Shown here in pieces: positions 1 through 7,749 of a DNA stretch of 30,937 bases; position 1 is the first letter of the stretch; every line of letters starts with the position of its first letter. The notes below the pieces were generated by a model. It saw only the letters and a program-made list of their open reading frames with translations, did no database searches and was not told the DNA's origin. A program made the position numbers and the translations under genes. This DNA is from Flavobacteriales bacterium UBA720. Lineage in GTDB: Bacteria; Bacteroidota; Bacteroidia; Flavobacteriales; Weeksellaceae. The DNA lies in NCBI GenBank assembly GCA_002297505.1, contig DBLQ01000129.1:1-30937 (forward strand), written 5' to 3'.

Positions 1-183
1 AGCTTCCAGAAATCTCGAAAATTCTTTAGTCGACGCATTAGATGCGACTGGATTTCGTGCGGAAGTAAGAGATGGCTGTACATCGTCATTCCTGGATTCC
101 GAAAAAAAAGATACACTCTTCCCGATTCCGAAAAACATTGCGGCACCGAAAAGTGCGGCCGGCAGAATAAGATTTTTTTTCAT
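1..183 (-). CDS. Exported protein of unknown function, N-terminal fragment
   Basis: This open frame starts at an ATG (183-181) and runs off the window edge, leaving 61 codons. It begins MKKN followed by a hydrophobic stretch (LILPAALFGAAMFFGIG), which looks like a Sec signal peptide. A polar Ser/Asn-rich segment follows, as expected for the mature N-terminus of an exported protein. It lies 39 bases downstream of the compact PL1 pectate lyase on the same strand, so it is probably co-transcribed and part of the pectin locus. The visible part has no catalytic motif and I do not recognise the family. Another pectinolytic enzyme is plausible from context only. Confidence 0.6.
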   Translation of the reverse strand, partial: MKKNLILPAALFGAAMFFGIGKSVSFFSESRNDDVQPSLTSARNPVASNASTKEFSRFLEA

Positions 184-222
184 AGTAGTTGATAAATTAG
201 TAGTTAGTTAGTTGAGTAATGT

Positions 223-1533
223 TTATTTCACAATCACTTTCTGAACAAAAGTTTCGCTGTCGGTTTTAATCTCGAACAACTTCACACCTTTGCCAATTTT
301 GTTGATTGAAATAGATTTGATTACGTTTTCTCCTTTGGTCAGCGTTCCCTTATAGACCAAACCTTCCGACTTTCCGGACAAATCGGTGACTGTAATGATC
401 AGCGGTTTTCCGTTGTTTTCAGAACTTAGCTTCAGATTGATCTGATCATTGGCCGGGTTGGGAAAAAAGACGGCATTCGAAAGACGCTTGGCAGCAGATT
501 CCTGTGTTCCGAGAAGGAGGCAATCTGTAGGCTGAAGAAGAACCGCGCCAGCACCGGAAGTCACTGCCTGTTTAACATCCTGCGATGGAATCTTGGCGAG
601 CGTGTAAGGTGGCGTAAAAGCGGTACCAGAGCCTACTGCCGTACCCGAAGTTCCGACAAATGTATTGCTGACCGATTGGGCGGCGGTGAAGTTGCCAGTC
701 TCCAGCCTGATCGGGTTTTTCACTCCCTCGAAATAATTGCTCTCGATCAGAAGATCTGCTTTGTAGCCGGCATAGATGCAGTAATTGCTGACCGAACTGT
801 TGAAATAATTATTGACAAGATGCACTTTTCCGTATCTCACACGCGGCATGCGCTCGCGGACACCATTGCCCCACCAGCAATACTGCATGGTAATCCTCAG
901 CTTTCCATTATCCTGTGTGTCGCTGTCCGATGAACCGAAAAGGTTGGAAAAACGGTGGTCATTGCTTCCGCCCGAACCGCCGGGAATCGGAGCTTTCAAA
1001 TATTCGAACTTGGTCCAGGTGATGGAAATCAGATCAGAACCATTTTTGATATCCAGGTTTCCGTCCAGGGCATCCTGAAACGTGCAATGATCTACCCACA
1101 CATTGGTACAGTTATCAATAGTCATATTATCATTACCATCCACATCGTATGCGCCAGGTCCTTCGAAGGTGATGTTTTTGATGAGGATATTGGAACTGCT
1201 TCTTAAGGTAAGAATACCCGAACCGCTGGAAGAAAGATCTGCCGAAATCAGTCTGGCGCCAGCCAAACCGATAATGGATTTGTTAGTCTGATTATTAAGT
1301 GTCAGTCTTCCGGCATTGGGAAACGTGATCTGTCCGGAAACATAGATCACCTTCACCGATGCACTGTTCACTGCTGCTCTCAGTTCTGCGTACGTGGTCA
1401 CCACGGTTGGCGTTGCATTTCCGCCTCCGCTGACGCCATTGGTAGAGGCCCAGCCAGTGACTTCGCATTGCGCCTTGACGTTGACACCTAGCATTGTGAT
1501 CAGCATTGTGCTGATAAGGATTATCTTTTTCAT
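223..1533 (-). CDS. PL1 pectate lyase with T9SS sorting domain
   Basis: Predicted secreted pectate lyase of polysaccharide lyase family 1, cleaving polygalacturonate by beta-elimination. The 436-residue protein has a signal peptide (about 1-21, ending VKAQ), a parallel beta-helix lyase domain (about 25-340) and a C-terminal T9SS type A domain (about 352-436) opening with FPNP. Family signatures visible are WVDHCTF (146-152), the acidic DGNLD stretch (157-161) suited to calcium binding, and RMPRVRYG (228-235), which holds the arginine used as catalytic base in PL1 (R228) and the second conserved arginine (R233). It has no extra binding module, unlike the larger PL1 at 13160-15730. A terminator lies between it and the upstream gene, so it may have its own promoter, although I could not place one. 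Confidence 0.93.
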   Translation of the reverse strand: MKKIILISTMLITMLGVNVKAQCEVTGWASTNGVSGGGNATPTVVTTYAELRAAVNSASVKVIYVSGQITFPNAGRLTLNNQTNKSIIGLAGARLISADLSSSGSGILTLRSSSNILIKNITFEGPGAYDVDGNDNMTIDNCTNVWVDHCTFQDALDGNLDIKNGSDLISITWTKFEYLKAPIPGGSGGSNDHRFSNLFGSSDSDTQDNGKLRITMQYCWWGNGVRERMPRVRYGKVHLVNNYFNSSVSNYCIYAGYKADLLIESNYFEGVKNPIRLETGNFTAAQSVSNTFVGTSGTAVGSGTAFTPPYTLAKIPSQDVKQAVTSGAGAVLLQPTDCLLLGTQESAAKRLSNAVFFPNPANDQINLKLSSENNGKPLIITVTDLSGKSEGLVYKGTLTKGENVIKSISINKIGKGVKLFEIKTDSETFVQKVIVK

Positions 1534-1604
1534 TGGATCAAAGAAGAATATATATATCGTACTGATTTTAAGTAAATTAAAATTTAAAAATCATAAAATA
1601 AGGG

Positions 1605-1641
1605 TAAAAAAAAGTTTGATGAGTGTGACTTCATCAAACTT
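1605..1641 (-). terminator. Rho-independent terminator after the 260-aa module protein
   Basis: An 11-bp perfect inverted repeat (1612-1622 and 1631-1641, arms AAGTTTGATGA and TCATCAAACTT) with an 8-base loop is followed on the minus strand by a run of T (the A-run at 1605-1613 on the plus strand). This is a standard intrinsic terminator about 56 bases past the stop of the gene at 1698-2480. It separates that gene from the PL1 lyase downstream. Confidence 0.85.
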
Positions 1642-1697
1642 TCTTATGAAAAATTTAAGTTTACATTGATTTTAAATTTGTCGTTGTAAGCGATTGC

Positions 1698-2480
1698 CTA
1701 GTTCACCAAAACTTTTACAGACTTGGCACCAGCTTCGGATTTTACATTCACGATGTAAACCCCTTTGGTATTAATCTCGAAGTTAGCATCAGCAGAAACA
1801 TTCACTTTCATAACGAGAGATCCGGTAGCAGTGTAAACATTCACCTCGGTATTTTTGGCATCCAGGTCAGCAACATGGATTTTGTTACCGATTGCATAGA
1901 CTTTGGTTTTCATTGTTTTCTTCAGGTCGTTTACTCCTAAAACCGTTGTCCCCACGTTGGTTGCAGTGATTTTATAAAGATTTAAGGATTGGTCACCGTA
2001 GATATAGATATCTCTTGCAGGCCCTACGTATTCGTAAGTATAAGTTAGTCCATCAGAAGAATTAGAATAAGTTTTGGATCCAAGAATAGATGATCCTGTT
2101 CCGATATACAGAGTACGGTCACCGCTGCCGCCGTTCTTATACCAAACATTAATCAGTGAATTTCCATTAACTTTAAATACTACATAACGTTGAGTCGGTG
2201 TGGTGTTAGCTCCTGTTGAGGTAAAGCCACCACCATTTAACTTGAAACGTTTTGTAAATGCAGTATTATCTGGGAATGTCGTAGAGTTAGCTTCTACTTG
2301 CGCAAAGTTAGCACTTGAAATTGGTCCGGGTACAAGTCCCAAGTTGTTTTTTACAGTTTCAGTAGTTTCACCAGCGGTTACCGGCCATGCAGAAGAGGAG
2401 AAATCCCAGGTAGTCTGAGCTTTGAAGTTATTCATCAGTGCAACCACTGCAATGGCGCCAATAAGTAATGATTTTTTCAT
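1698..2480 (-). CDS. Secreted stand-alone lyase-associated beta-sandwich module protein with T9SS domain (copy 2)
   Basis: A 260-residue exported protein with no recognisable catalytic domain. It has a signal peptide (1-22, ending FKAQ), a module of about 150 residues starting TTWDFS (23-175), and a C-terminal sorting-like domain (about 190-260) ending in KSVKVLVN. The module carries KRFKLNGGG (78-85), QRYVVFKV (98-104), DRTLYIG (121-127), a YTYEYVG stretch (147-153) and LNLYKI (166-171). From memory this is the pattern of beta-sandwich modules appended to PL1/PL9 lyases and pectinesterases, and a related stretch sits inside the large PL1 here. The sorting domain lacks the usual YPNP opening. 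A pectin-binding role is inference. The gene is monocistronic, with its own operator and promoter (2518-2591) and terminator (1605-1641). It is a paralogue of the neighbour at 2868-3659. Confidence 0.8.
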   Translation of the reverse strand: MKKSLLIGAIAVVALMNNFKAQTTWDFSSSAWPVTAGETTETVKNNLGLVPGPISSANFAQVEANSTTFPDNTAFTKRFKLNGGGFTSTGANTTPTQRYVVFKVNGNSLINVWYKNGGSGDRTLYIGTGSSILGSKTYSNSSDGLTYTYEYVGPARDIYIYGDQSLNLYKITATNVGTTVLGVNDLKKTMKTKVYAIGNKIHVADLDAKNTEVNVYTATGSLVMKVNVSADANFEINTKGVYIVNVKSEAGAKSVKVLVN

Positions 2481-2517
2481 AATAGAGTAGTTTATTAATT
2501 GTTTGTTTAATTTTTAA

Positions 2518-2531
2518 TGCAATCGATTACA
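2518..2531. promoter_or_regulatory. LacI-type operator upstream of the 260-aa module gene
   Basis: TGCAATCGATTACA is a near-perfect palindrome centred on CG, with half-sites TGCAATC and TGTAATC. It lies 37 bases upstream of the start at 2480. The same core occurs upstream of three other gene starts here. A central CG in an even palindrome is characteristic of LacI-family operators. No cognate repressor is encoded in the window. Confidence 0.75.
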
Positions 2532-2557
2532 CAAATTGGTGTAATATTTCTACGGTT

Positions 2558-2591
2558 CTAATATAAAATTATTATTCAATTCCAAAACAAA
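2558..2591 (-). promoter_or_regulatory. Probable promoter of the 260-aa module gene
   Basis: On the minus strand a TATATTAG box (2558-2565) matches the Bacteroidota -7 consensus TAnnTTTG at all but one position. TTTG candidates for the -33 box lie 17 bases (2583-2586) or 22 bases (2588-2591) upstream, so the spacing is not ideal. The box sits inside a 22-base block (2549-2570) almost identical to the one in front of the 263-aa gene (3725-3746). The operator would lie just downstream of transcription initiation. Confidence 0.55.
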
Positions 2592-2724
2592 TTTTCTTTA
2601 ATTTAATGTTAATAATTACGATTTATGATGAAAACCCTTTATTAATCGCAATTCTTCTATTATCAAAATCTTGTAATAATTGCGCCTTAAATACAAAAAT
2701 TCTTGAATTTCTTACAAAATTCTG

Positions 2725-2738
2725 TGCAATCGGTTAAC
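2725..2738. promoter_or_regulatory. Weak operator-like site
   Basis: TGCAATCGGTTAAC matches the TGCAATCGATTACA operator at 11 of 14 positions, with the intact left half-site. It lies about 245 bases upstream of the 260-aa module gene and about 200 bases from the strong site at 2518. It could be an auxiliary operator for looping or a degenerate copy. Confidence 0.35.
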
Positions 2739-2803
2739 TCAGATTTACCAAAATTGATTCTAATTTCCTCAAATAATCCAAACTCCACATTTTTTTTGAT
2801 GAT

Positions 2804-2836
2804 ATAAAAAGAAAAATCTCCGTGTGAAAACGGAGA
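2804..2836 (-). terminator. Rho-independent terminator after the 263-aa module protein
   Basis: The inverted repeat TCTCCG (2817-2822) / CGGAGA (2831-2836) forms a compact GC-rich hairpin. On the minus strand it is followed by a T-rich tract (2805-2816). It lies about 30 bases past the stop of the gene at 2868-3659 and fits an intrinsic terminator. Confidence 0.85.
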
Positions 2837-2867
2837 CCATCTTAAAAAAATAACAGTAGAATAAAAC

Positions 2868-3659
2868 TTACTTTACTAAAATTTTCACGACCTGAGAACC
2901 CTTTTCAGAACTAAGATTGACCAGGTACATACCAGCCGAAGACAAGTCAAACTGCATATCATCCGATGTTTTAAGACTCTTAACCAAAGTTCCGGAAGCC
3001 GAAACTACATTGACCGAAGTTGTTCCGGATTGCAGTCCTCGGATATAGACTTTCTTCCCCTCCACTACAACTTTGGCGCTTAATCTATTGGCGGTGGCGT
3101 CAGCAGCAAGAGTTGCGTTGTCTGTATATTCTATTTTGTAGAGACTGTTGTCGCCAGAACCTGTAGAAATCAGAAGATTTCCCGCAGCACCAGTGTAGGT
3201 GTAGGTTACCACTGCAATGTCTGTTACACCGTTGCCATTAAATAAGGTAGAACTCAGCACCTTACCGCTTTGGTCCGAAATGATCAGCGACCTGCCGGAA
3301 CCGCCGCCTCTGGCCCAAAGCTTAATCACCGCGTTATTGCTTACTGCGAACTGAAGATAGCGTCTCGTCGGAAGTGCCGTACTGCCTAGAGCAGGATTGG
3401 TGGATCCAGAATAGCTGTTGCCGCCGAACTGCAAACGCTGTGTTGGCGAATAACCGTCATCGAAGGTGGCTAAACTGTTGGTGGCGATGGTCAGATTGCT
3501 GCCGCCTGTTACAAAGGACAGTCCATCTACGGTTTTGTCTGTAGCAATAGCACCGGCAGGAAATTTAGTAGCATCACTGAAATCCCATGTTTTGCTCTGA
3601 GCGTTGAACATTATGGAAGCAGCACCAGCAACCACGATAGAGAATAATAGTTTTTTCAT
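2868..3659 (-). CDS. Secreted stand-alone lyase-associated beta-sandwich module protein with T9SS domain (copy 1)
   Basis: A 263-residue exported protein and paralogue of the 260-residue neighbour. It has a signal peptide (1-21, ending MFNAQ), a module of about 155 residues opening SKTWDFSD (22-29), and a C-terminal sorting-like domain (about 194-263) ending VVKILVK. Shared features are QRLQFGG (74-80), RRYLQFAV (99-106), IKLWARGGGSGRSLIIS (112-128), VTYTYTGAAG (151-160) and LYKIEY (173-178). No catalytic residues or catalytic domain can be recognised. A carbohydrate-binding role towards pectin is inferred from the resemblance to modules of pectate lyases and from the locus. It has its own promoter, a strong operator (3692-3711) and a terminator (2804-2836). 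Confidence 0.8.
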   Translation of the reverse strand: MKKLLFSIVVAGAASIMFNAQSKTWDFSDATKFPAGAIATDKTVDGLSFVTGGSNLTIATNSLATFDDGYSPTQRLQFGGNSYSGSTNPALGSTALPTRRYLQFAVSNNAVIKLWARGGGSGRSLIISDQSGKVLSSTLFNGNGVTDIAVVTYTYTGAAGNLLISTGSGDNSLYKIEYTDNATLAADATANRLSAKVVVEGKKVYIRGLQSGTTSVNVVSASGTLVKSLKTSDDMQFDLSSAGMYLVNLSSEKGSQVVKILVK

Positions 3660-3691
3660 AGTTTATGAATTTAAAATTTGTTGACAATTTG

Positions 3692-3711
3692 TTGCGCAAT
3701 CGATTACGCAA
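3692..3711. promoter_or_regulatory. LacI-type operator upstream of the 263-aa module gene
   Basis: A 20-base palindrome TTGCGCAATCGATTACGCAA with one mismatched position pair and a central CG. It is the longest and most symmetrical of the operator copies in the window. It lies about 32 bases upstream of the start at 3659 and about 22 bases downstream of the -7 box, a position where a bound repressor would block transcription. Confidence 0.78.
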
Positions 3712-3733
3712 GTTGAACGTTTGATCGACGGTT

Positions 3734-3764
3734 CCAATATAAAATTAATTATCATCGGGACAAT
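3734..3764 (-). promoter_or_regulatory. Probable promoter of the 263-aa module gene
   Basis: On the minus strand a -33-like TATTG (ATTG at 3761-3764) is separated by 19 bases from TATATTGG (3734-3741), one mismatch from the Bacteroidota -7 box TAnnTTTG. The surrounding 22 bases (3725-3746) are conserved upstream of the paralogous gene. Confidence 0.6.
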
Positions 3765-4010
3765 ATTTTCTGTGAAAATTCTATTCAAGCGACCCAACAT
3801 CAATCGGTAAAATACTTCGGACCGCAATATTGATGGTGCGTAGACGTTAAACTACTGTTTTAATAAAAAATTAAAATTTACTTCGCTCAAATCAAAAATA
3901 GGTAAGATTATCAAGTAAAAAACACAAATGTGATCAATCAAAAATTCCCAAATTTATGCCTGGACGGATGACATCTGCGAATCAGAAAAAAATTATTTTG
4001 TGCAACAATT

Positions 4011-4982
4011 TCACGGCATCCAATGATCTGATCTTCTAAAAATCTTTTCAATGGTATAACTTTTCAACGCTCTTTTGGAAAGCTGATGAGACCACTCTAC
4101 TCTTTTACCAGGATTTGAACCGCTACCTTTACTTCCAAACTCAGCATAAAACGCTGTTTTTTCTTTGTCCGGAAACATTTTGTCGCCGTTCCAGGGATTC
4201 CAGCCTTCTGGCACAATATGGCTTTCCATCGTTGTATTAATGAAAACCGTTTTAGCAAACGGTCGCCACGGTCGGCCGAGATAAACTTTGGTAACACCTT
4301 CTTTCGCAGTCAAATGACAATCGAAAAAGACAAAACCAAATGGATTATCTTTGCTTGTTGCCGCAGCAGTAATGTAAGAATTCGCTAAACTTCTGATTTC
4401 ACAATTTTTAAAAACTACAGTCGCCTGACCGAAAATAAAATCCGTAGTTCCTTCTACATAACAGTTTTCATAATATTGCCGGCTGTGATCAGTCGCTGCA
4501 TACAGTGTGTCCTGACAACCCAAAATATTGGAATTCTTCATAACAAACCGGTCGCCTTCCACGTGAAGTGCAACTGCCTGCCCCTGATTACAAGACGCAT
4601 TTTTAATGGTCAGATTGGAAATTTTGATATGGTCACCGGCAACCAAGAACGTGTAAGAATTAAAAGTATTGAATTTTTCATTGGTCAAAGGATTCAGTTT
4701 TCCGGAAAAATCATCGTTGATAATGATTGTATTTTCCTTATTCTCGCCTTCAATCGTAATCCAATGTTTTGAGGAAGGAATCACTACTTTTTCATTGTAA
4801 ATTCCTGATTTAATTTTGATTAACGCTTCGCCCGGACCTAAATCCCGAACAGAATTAATCGCACCTTGTATCGTTTTAAAATCGCCCGAATTATCCTTAG
4901 CAACTATAATTGTTATATAAGGTGATTGTGCAAAAGACAAAACCACGAAGCAAAAACTCAGAAAAGACATTAGCTTTTTCAT
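4011..4982 (-). CDS. Pectin methylesterase, family CE8 (copy A)
   Basis: Carbohydrate esterase family 8 enzyme that removes methyl groups from homogalacturonan so that lyases and polygalacturonases can act. The 323 residues begin with a signal peptide (about 1-19, SFAQ). The right-handed beta-helix signatures are complete: DFKTIQGAI (34-42), GIYNEKV (60-66), GQAVAL (134-139), CQDTLYA with Q157 and D158 (general acid), DFIFG with the nucleophile D181 (181-185), and YLGRPWRP with R237 and W239. No T9SS domain is present, so it is probably periplasmic. Its start lies 4 bases after the stop of the upstream esterase, indicating translational coupling. It is a paralogue of the CE8 at 11895-12908. 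Confidence 0.95.
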   Translation of the reverse strand: MKKLMSFLSFCFVVLSFAQSPYITIIVAKDNSGDFKTIQGAINSVRDLGPGEALIKIKSGIYNEKVVIPSSKHWITIEGENKENTIIINDDFSGKLNPLTNEKFNTFNSYTFLVAGDHIKISNLTIKNASCNQGQAVALHVEGDRFVMKNSNILGCQDTLYAATDHSRQYYENCYVEGTTDFIFGQATVVFKNCEIRSLANSYITAAATSKDNPFGFVFFDCHLTAKEGVTKVYLGRPWRPFAKTVFINTTMESHIVPEGWNPWNGDKMFPDKEKTAFYAEFGSKGSGSNPGKRVEWSHQLSKRALKSYTIEKIFRRSDHWMP

Positions 4983-4986
4983 TCAG

Positions 4987-5931
4987 TTAATTTTTTAAAA
5001 CCCGATCCAGAAAATCAACTGTATATTTCAAAGTCTCATCAAACCAAGGCCGAACCAGCCAAAACGAATGCGGAGAATCTTTGATTTCGTGAAATTCCGT
5101 TGCGATATTATAACTTTTTAATAATTTCATTATATCATCTCTTCCTGCATGAAATCTCGGTTGAGAACTATTAATGAATAATGTTGGAGGTGTGTGTTTA
5201 TTAACATATTCCAACGGTGAAGCTTCTTTCCAAATCTTAAAATTATGAGCTTTCGTCGCTCTAAACCAATACGCTGCATAAGTACCTTCTTCGGACTCGG
5301 TATGTACGAATGAAACAATTCCATCAATATTGACAATTGCCTGAACTTTATTTTTCACACCAACCAAAGTTGCCAGTTGCGCTCCGGCAGAGTTTCCTCC
5401 GATTGCTATTTTTCTCTTATTTAATGCAAATTCTTGATGATGTTTCTTCAAAAATTTCAAAGCATCTTTAATGTCTTCAAAAGCAGCGGGATATTTTGCA
5501 TCATCACTCAAACTGTAGTTAATTGCCATTACTACATAACCTTTTGAAGCCAATTCCTGAGCCAAAAATCTTTCATTTTCTTTGCTTCCAGAAATCCAGC
5601 CGCCGCCGTGAACCAAGATAATTCCGGGATATTTCTGAGCCGAATTTTCAGGGTAATAAATATCGGCTAAAAGTGACTTTCCGCCTCTGGTTTTATATTC
5701 AATATCTTTTTTGACTTTGATGTTTTTTGGAAATTCCAGATTCAAAGGCTGGATGAATGGATATTTCTTTTTCAGTTTCTCATAAGTTCCTTCGATGGTG
5801 TAAGGTTGTGCTTTTGGCCTTTCGATTTCCTGAGAAAAAATCTTCGAAATCGAAATCAATACGACAGAAAAACGGATGAAAATCTTCCGCAGATGACTAT
5901 TGTGATTCAAGTTAACTTTGGTAGGTTTCAT
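4987..5931 (-). CDS. Alpha/beta-hydrolase esterase, probably a pectin-side acyl/acetyl esterase
   Basis: A 314-residue serine hydrolase of the hormone-sensitive-lipase/BD-FAE-like group. A basic, hydrophobic N-terminal segment (about 14-34, ending IFSQ) suggests export. The oxyanion-hole motif HGGGW is at 108-112, the nucleophile elbow GNSAG at 179-183 (S181), an acidic pair at D265/D266 and the likely catalytic histidine at H288 in SPHSFW. Relatives remove acetyl or feruloyl groups from plant polysaccharides. With CE8 4 bases downstream and GH28 and CE12 upstream, a role in deacetylating pectin or pectic oligomers is reasonable, but the substrate is inferred from context. The family also contains lipid and generic carboxylesterases. 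Confidence 0.82.
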   Translation of the reverse strand: MKPTKVNLNHNSHLRKIFIRFSVVLISISKIFSQEIERPKAQPYTIEGTYEKLKKKYPFIQPLNLEFPKNIKVKKDIEYKTRGGKSLLADIYYPENSAQKYPGIILVHGGGWISGSKENERFLAQELASKGYVVMAINYSLSDDAKYPAAFEDIKDALKFLKKHHQEFALNKRKIAIGGNSAGAQLATLVGVKNKVQAIVNIDGIVSFVHTESEEGTYAAYWFRATKAHNFKIWKEASPLEYVNKHTPPTLFINSSQPRFHAGRDDIMKLLKSYNIATEFHEIKDSPHSFWLVRPWFDETLKYTVDFLDRVLKN

Positions 5932-6044
5932 CCGTTTTAAGAAAAAATATAAGAAAAATTATTTGTTTAAAGTCGTTTCAAGTTATTTTTAGAAAGAATG
6001 AAATTTAAAGAAAAGTTCTCGATACATTTTTCTTCATTCCATTT

Positions 6045-6068
6045 CGAAAAACACTCGAACTGACGAGT
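6045..6068 (-). terminator. Weak terminator-like hairpin at the end of GH28
   Basis: ACTCG (6053-6057) and CGAGT (6064-6068) form a short hairpin overlapping the GH28 stop codon. On the minus strand a short T-run (TGTTTTT) follows. The 5-bp stem is marginal, so at best it attenuates transcription into the esterase gene. Confidence 0.3.
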
Positions 6069-7735
6069 TATTTTACAACATTCTTCGGAACATCTTTGGA
6101 AATTGACAATTTATCGCCAGAAATTCCTTTTGGTAATTTGACAGCTTTGGTTTTACTTCCGATCACCTTAATCAAAGGCGTTTTAGAAGATTCCAAAGTC
6201 AGTCCCGAGATATCAATATTTTTAGAATTATAAATCGTTGCACCAGTTCCATCGGTGTATTTAATTTTGACATTTTTCAATGCAATTCCGTCTGCATCTA
6301 CGATGGTTAAAGCTTTTTTGGTATCGAAGTAAGAATCCTCCACCACAATATTTTTAAGGTTCATTTCAGATAAACCATTCAGCGACAGAGCTTCGTAAGA
6401 ATTGGAAGCCGTGATATTTTTGAAGAACACATTTCTGAAAATCGGCGTTTCTTCTGTCACAGGAATATCTTTTACTACTCTTTTTTCGTCATCTGCATTT
6501 TGATCTTCTTCAATGATTGGCGAATTACCTTCATAGAACATATTAAAACCGATGACCTGCGCCGGAATTCCCGTCATATCCACATTGCTGATCCAAATAT
6601 TTTCCACAACACCGCCTCTTCCTCTCGCCGTTTTGAAACGAAGTCCGATATCTGTTCCGATGAAGGTACAATCCGAAGCGTGAAGATTCCGAACACCACC
6701 AGACATTTCGCTTCCAATCACAATTCCGCCGTGTGCGTGGTAAACCGTATTGTTTTTGATAATGACATTTTCTGTAGGAATGCCTCGGTCACGGCCATCT
6801 TTATCTTTTCCGGATTTGATACAAATCGCATCATCGCCAACATCAAATGTATTATTATAAATCAAAACATTCTTACAAGACTCCAAATCCAGACCATCTC
6901 CGTTCTGAGAATACCAAGGATTTCTAACCGTCAAATTTCTCAAAATCAAATTACTGGACATCAATGGATGAAGATTCCACGCTGGTGAATTCTGGAAGGT
7001 TGGGCCATCCAAAAGAACTTTGTCACAGCTCACCAGACTTACCATGACCGGACGAAGAAAATCCTTCACCGATTCCAATTGTTCCCTCGTCGTCAATTTT
7101 TCCGGAATGTTGAAATTAGCGGTATTTTCAAAACCTCTTTTGGAGCTTTCGCTTGGGAACCAAATCTTTTTATCGGCAGACAAAACGCCACCTCTGGACA
7201 ATAATTCTTTCCACTGTCCATCGGTCATTTTGCCTTTTTTAACGTATCGCCAAGCGTCGCCGTTGCCGTCAACCACGCCTTTTCCCGTGATTGCGATGTT
7301 GGTTGCACCTTTTGCAGAAATCGGAGACTGGCAACGCGTTGTGTTAAGACCTTCGAAACTGACATCCACCAAAGGATAATCTGCAAAATCTCTGCTGAAC
7401 ATCAGCAAAGCGCCGTCTTCCAGATGAAGGTTGATATTGCTTTTCAGAACAATTGGGCCGGTGAGCCAGATTCCTCTTGGAACCACCACCGTTCCACCAC
7501 CTTTCTGCGAAGTTTCGTCAATCGTTTTTCTGAAAGCTTCTGTATTTTTAATAATTCCGCCGGAAACAGCACCATAATTTTTGATGTTAACTGATGTTGA
7601 CGGAAAAGACGTTTCTGCAACCGCTGGCATTTTGAACTCAACGCCTTTGTAAATATCGGCAATGCTCTGTCCAAAAGCGTTTCCTGAGATTAATGTTGCT
7701 AAGCTTAAAGCTAAAATTTTAATCGTTTTCTTCAT
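6068..7735 (-). CDS. GH28 polygalacturonase-type glycoside hydrolase
   Basis: Family 28 hydrolase cutting alpha-1,4-galacturonosyl (or rhamnogalacturonan) linkages. I start it at the ATG at 7735 (MKKTIK), because the frame only extends two codons further, to a TTG. The 555 residues comprise a signal peptide (1-23, NAFGQ), the VNIKNYGAV entry strand (49-57) and a beta-helix with the GH28 catalytic set: NGDGLD (278-283, D280), GDDAICIKSG (300-309, D301/D302), HAHGG (333-337, H335) and RFK (366-368). It is longer than typical fungal enzymes (about 350-400 residues), as bacterial exo-acting members often are. Exo- versus endo-action, and homogalacturonan versus rhamnogalacturonan, cannot be decided here. 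No sorting domain is seen, so it is probably periplasmic. Confidence 0.93.
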   Translation of the reverse strand: MKKTIKILALSLATLISGNAFGQSIADIYKGVEFKMPAVAETSFPSTSVNIKNYGAVSGGIIKNTEAFRKTIDETSQKGGGTVVVPRGIWLTGPIVLKSNINLHLEDGALLMFSRDFADYPLVDVSFEGLNTTRCQSPISAKGATNIAITGKGVVDGNGDAWRYVKKGKMTDGQWKELLSRGGVLSADKKIWFPSESSKRGFENTANFNIPEKLTTREQLESVKDFLRPVMVSLVSCDKVLLDGPTFQNSPAWNLHPLMSSNLILRNLTVRNPWYSQNGDGLDLESCKNVLIYNNTFDVGDDAICIKSGKDKDGRDRGIPTENVIIKNNTVYHAHGGIVIGSEMSGGVRNLHASDCTFIGTDIGLRFKTARGRGGVVENIWISNVDMTGIPAQVIGFNMFYEGNSPIIEEDQNADDEKRVVKDIPVTEETPIFRNVFFKNITASNSYEALSLNGLSEMNLKNIVVEDSYFDTKKALTIVDADGIALKNVKIKYTDGTGATIYNSKNIDISGLTLESSKTPLIKVIGSKTKAVKLPKGISGDKLSISKDVPKNVVK

Positions 7736-7749
7736 TCTCAATATTTTGA

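Larger units (their letters stand above)
2481..2867. other. Intergenic region between the two module genes (387 bases)
   Basis: No gene is seen. The half nearest position 2481 holds the promoter and LacI-type operator of the 260-aa protein. A weaker operator-like site lies at 2725-2738. The far end (2804-2836) holds the terminator of the 263-aa gene. The remainder is AT-rich and shows nothing further. Confidence 0.7.
3660..4010. other. Intergenic region between CE8 and the 263-aa module gene (351 bases)
   Basis: No gene is seen. Positions 3692-3764 hold the operator and promoter of the module gene. The remaining part, 3765-4010, lies downstream of the CE8 methylesterase. It is AT-rich and I see no convincing terminator hairpin in it. 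Confidence 0.6.
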
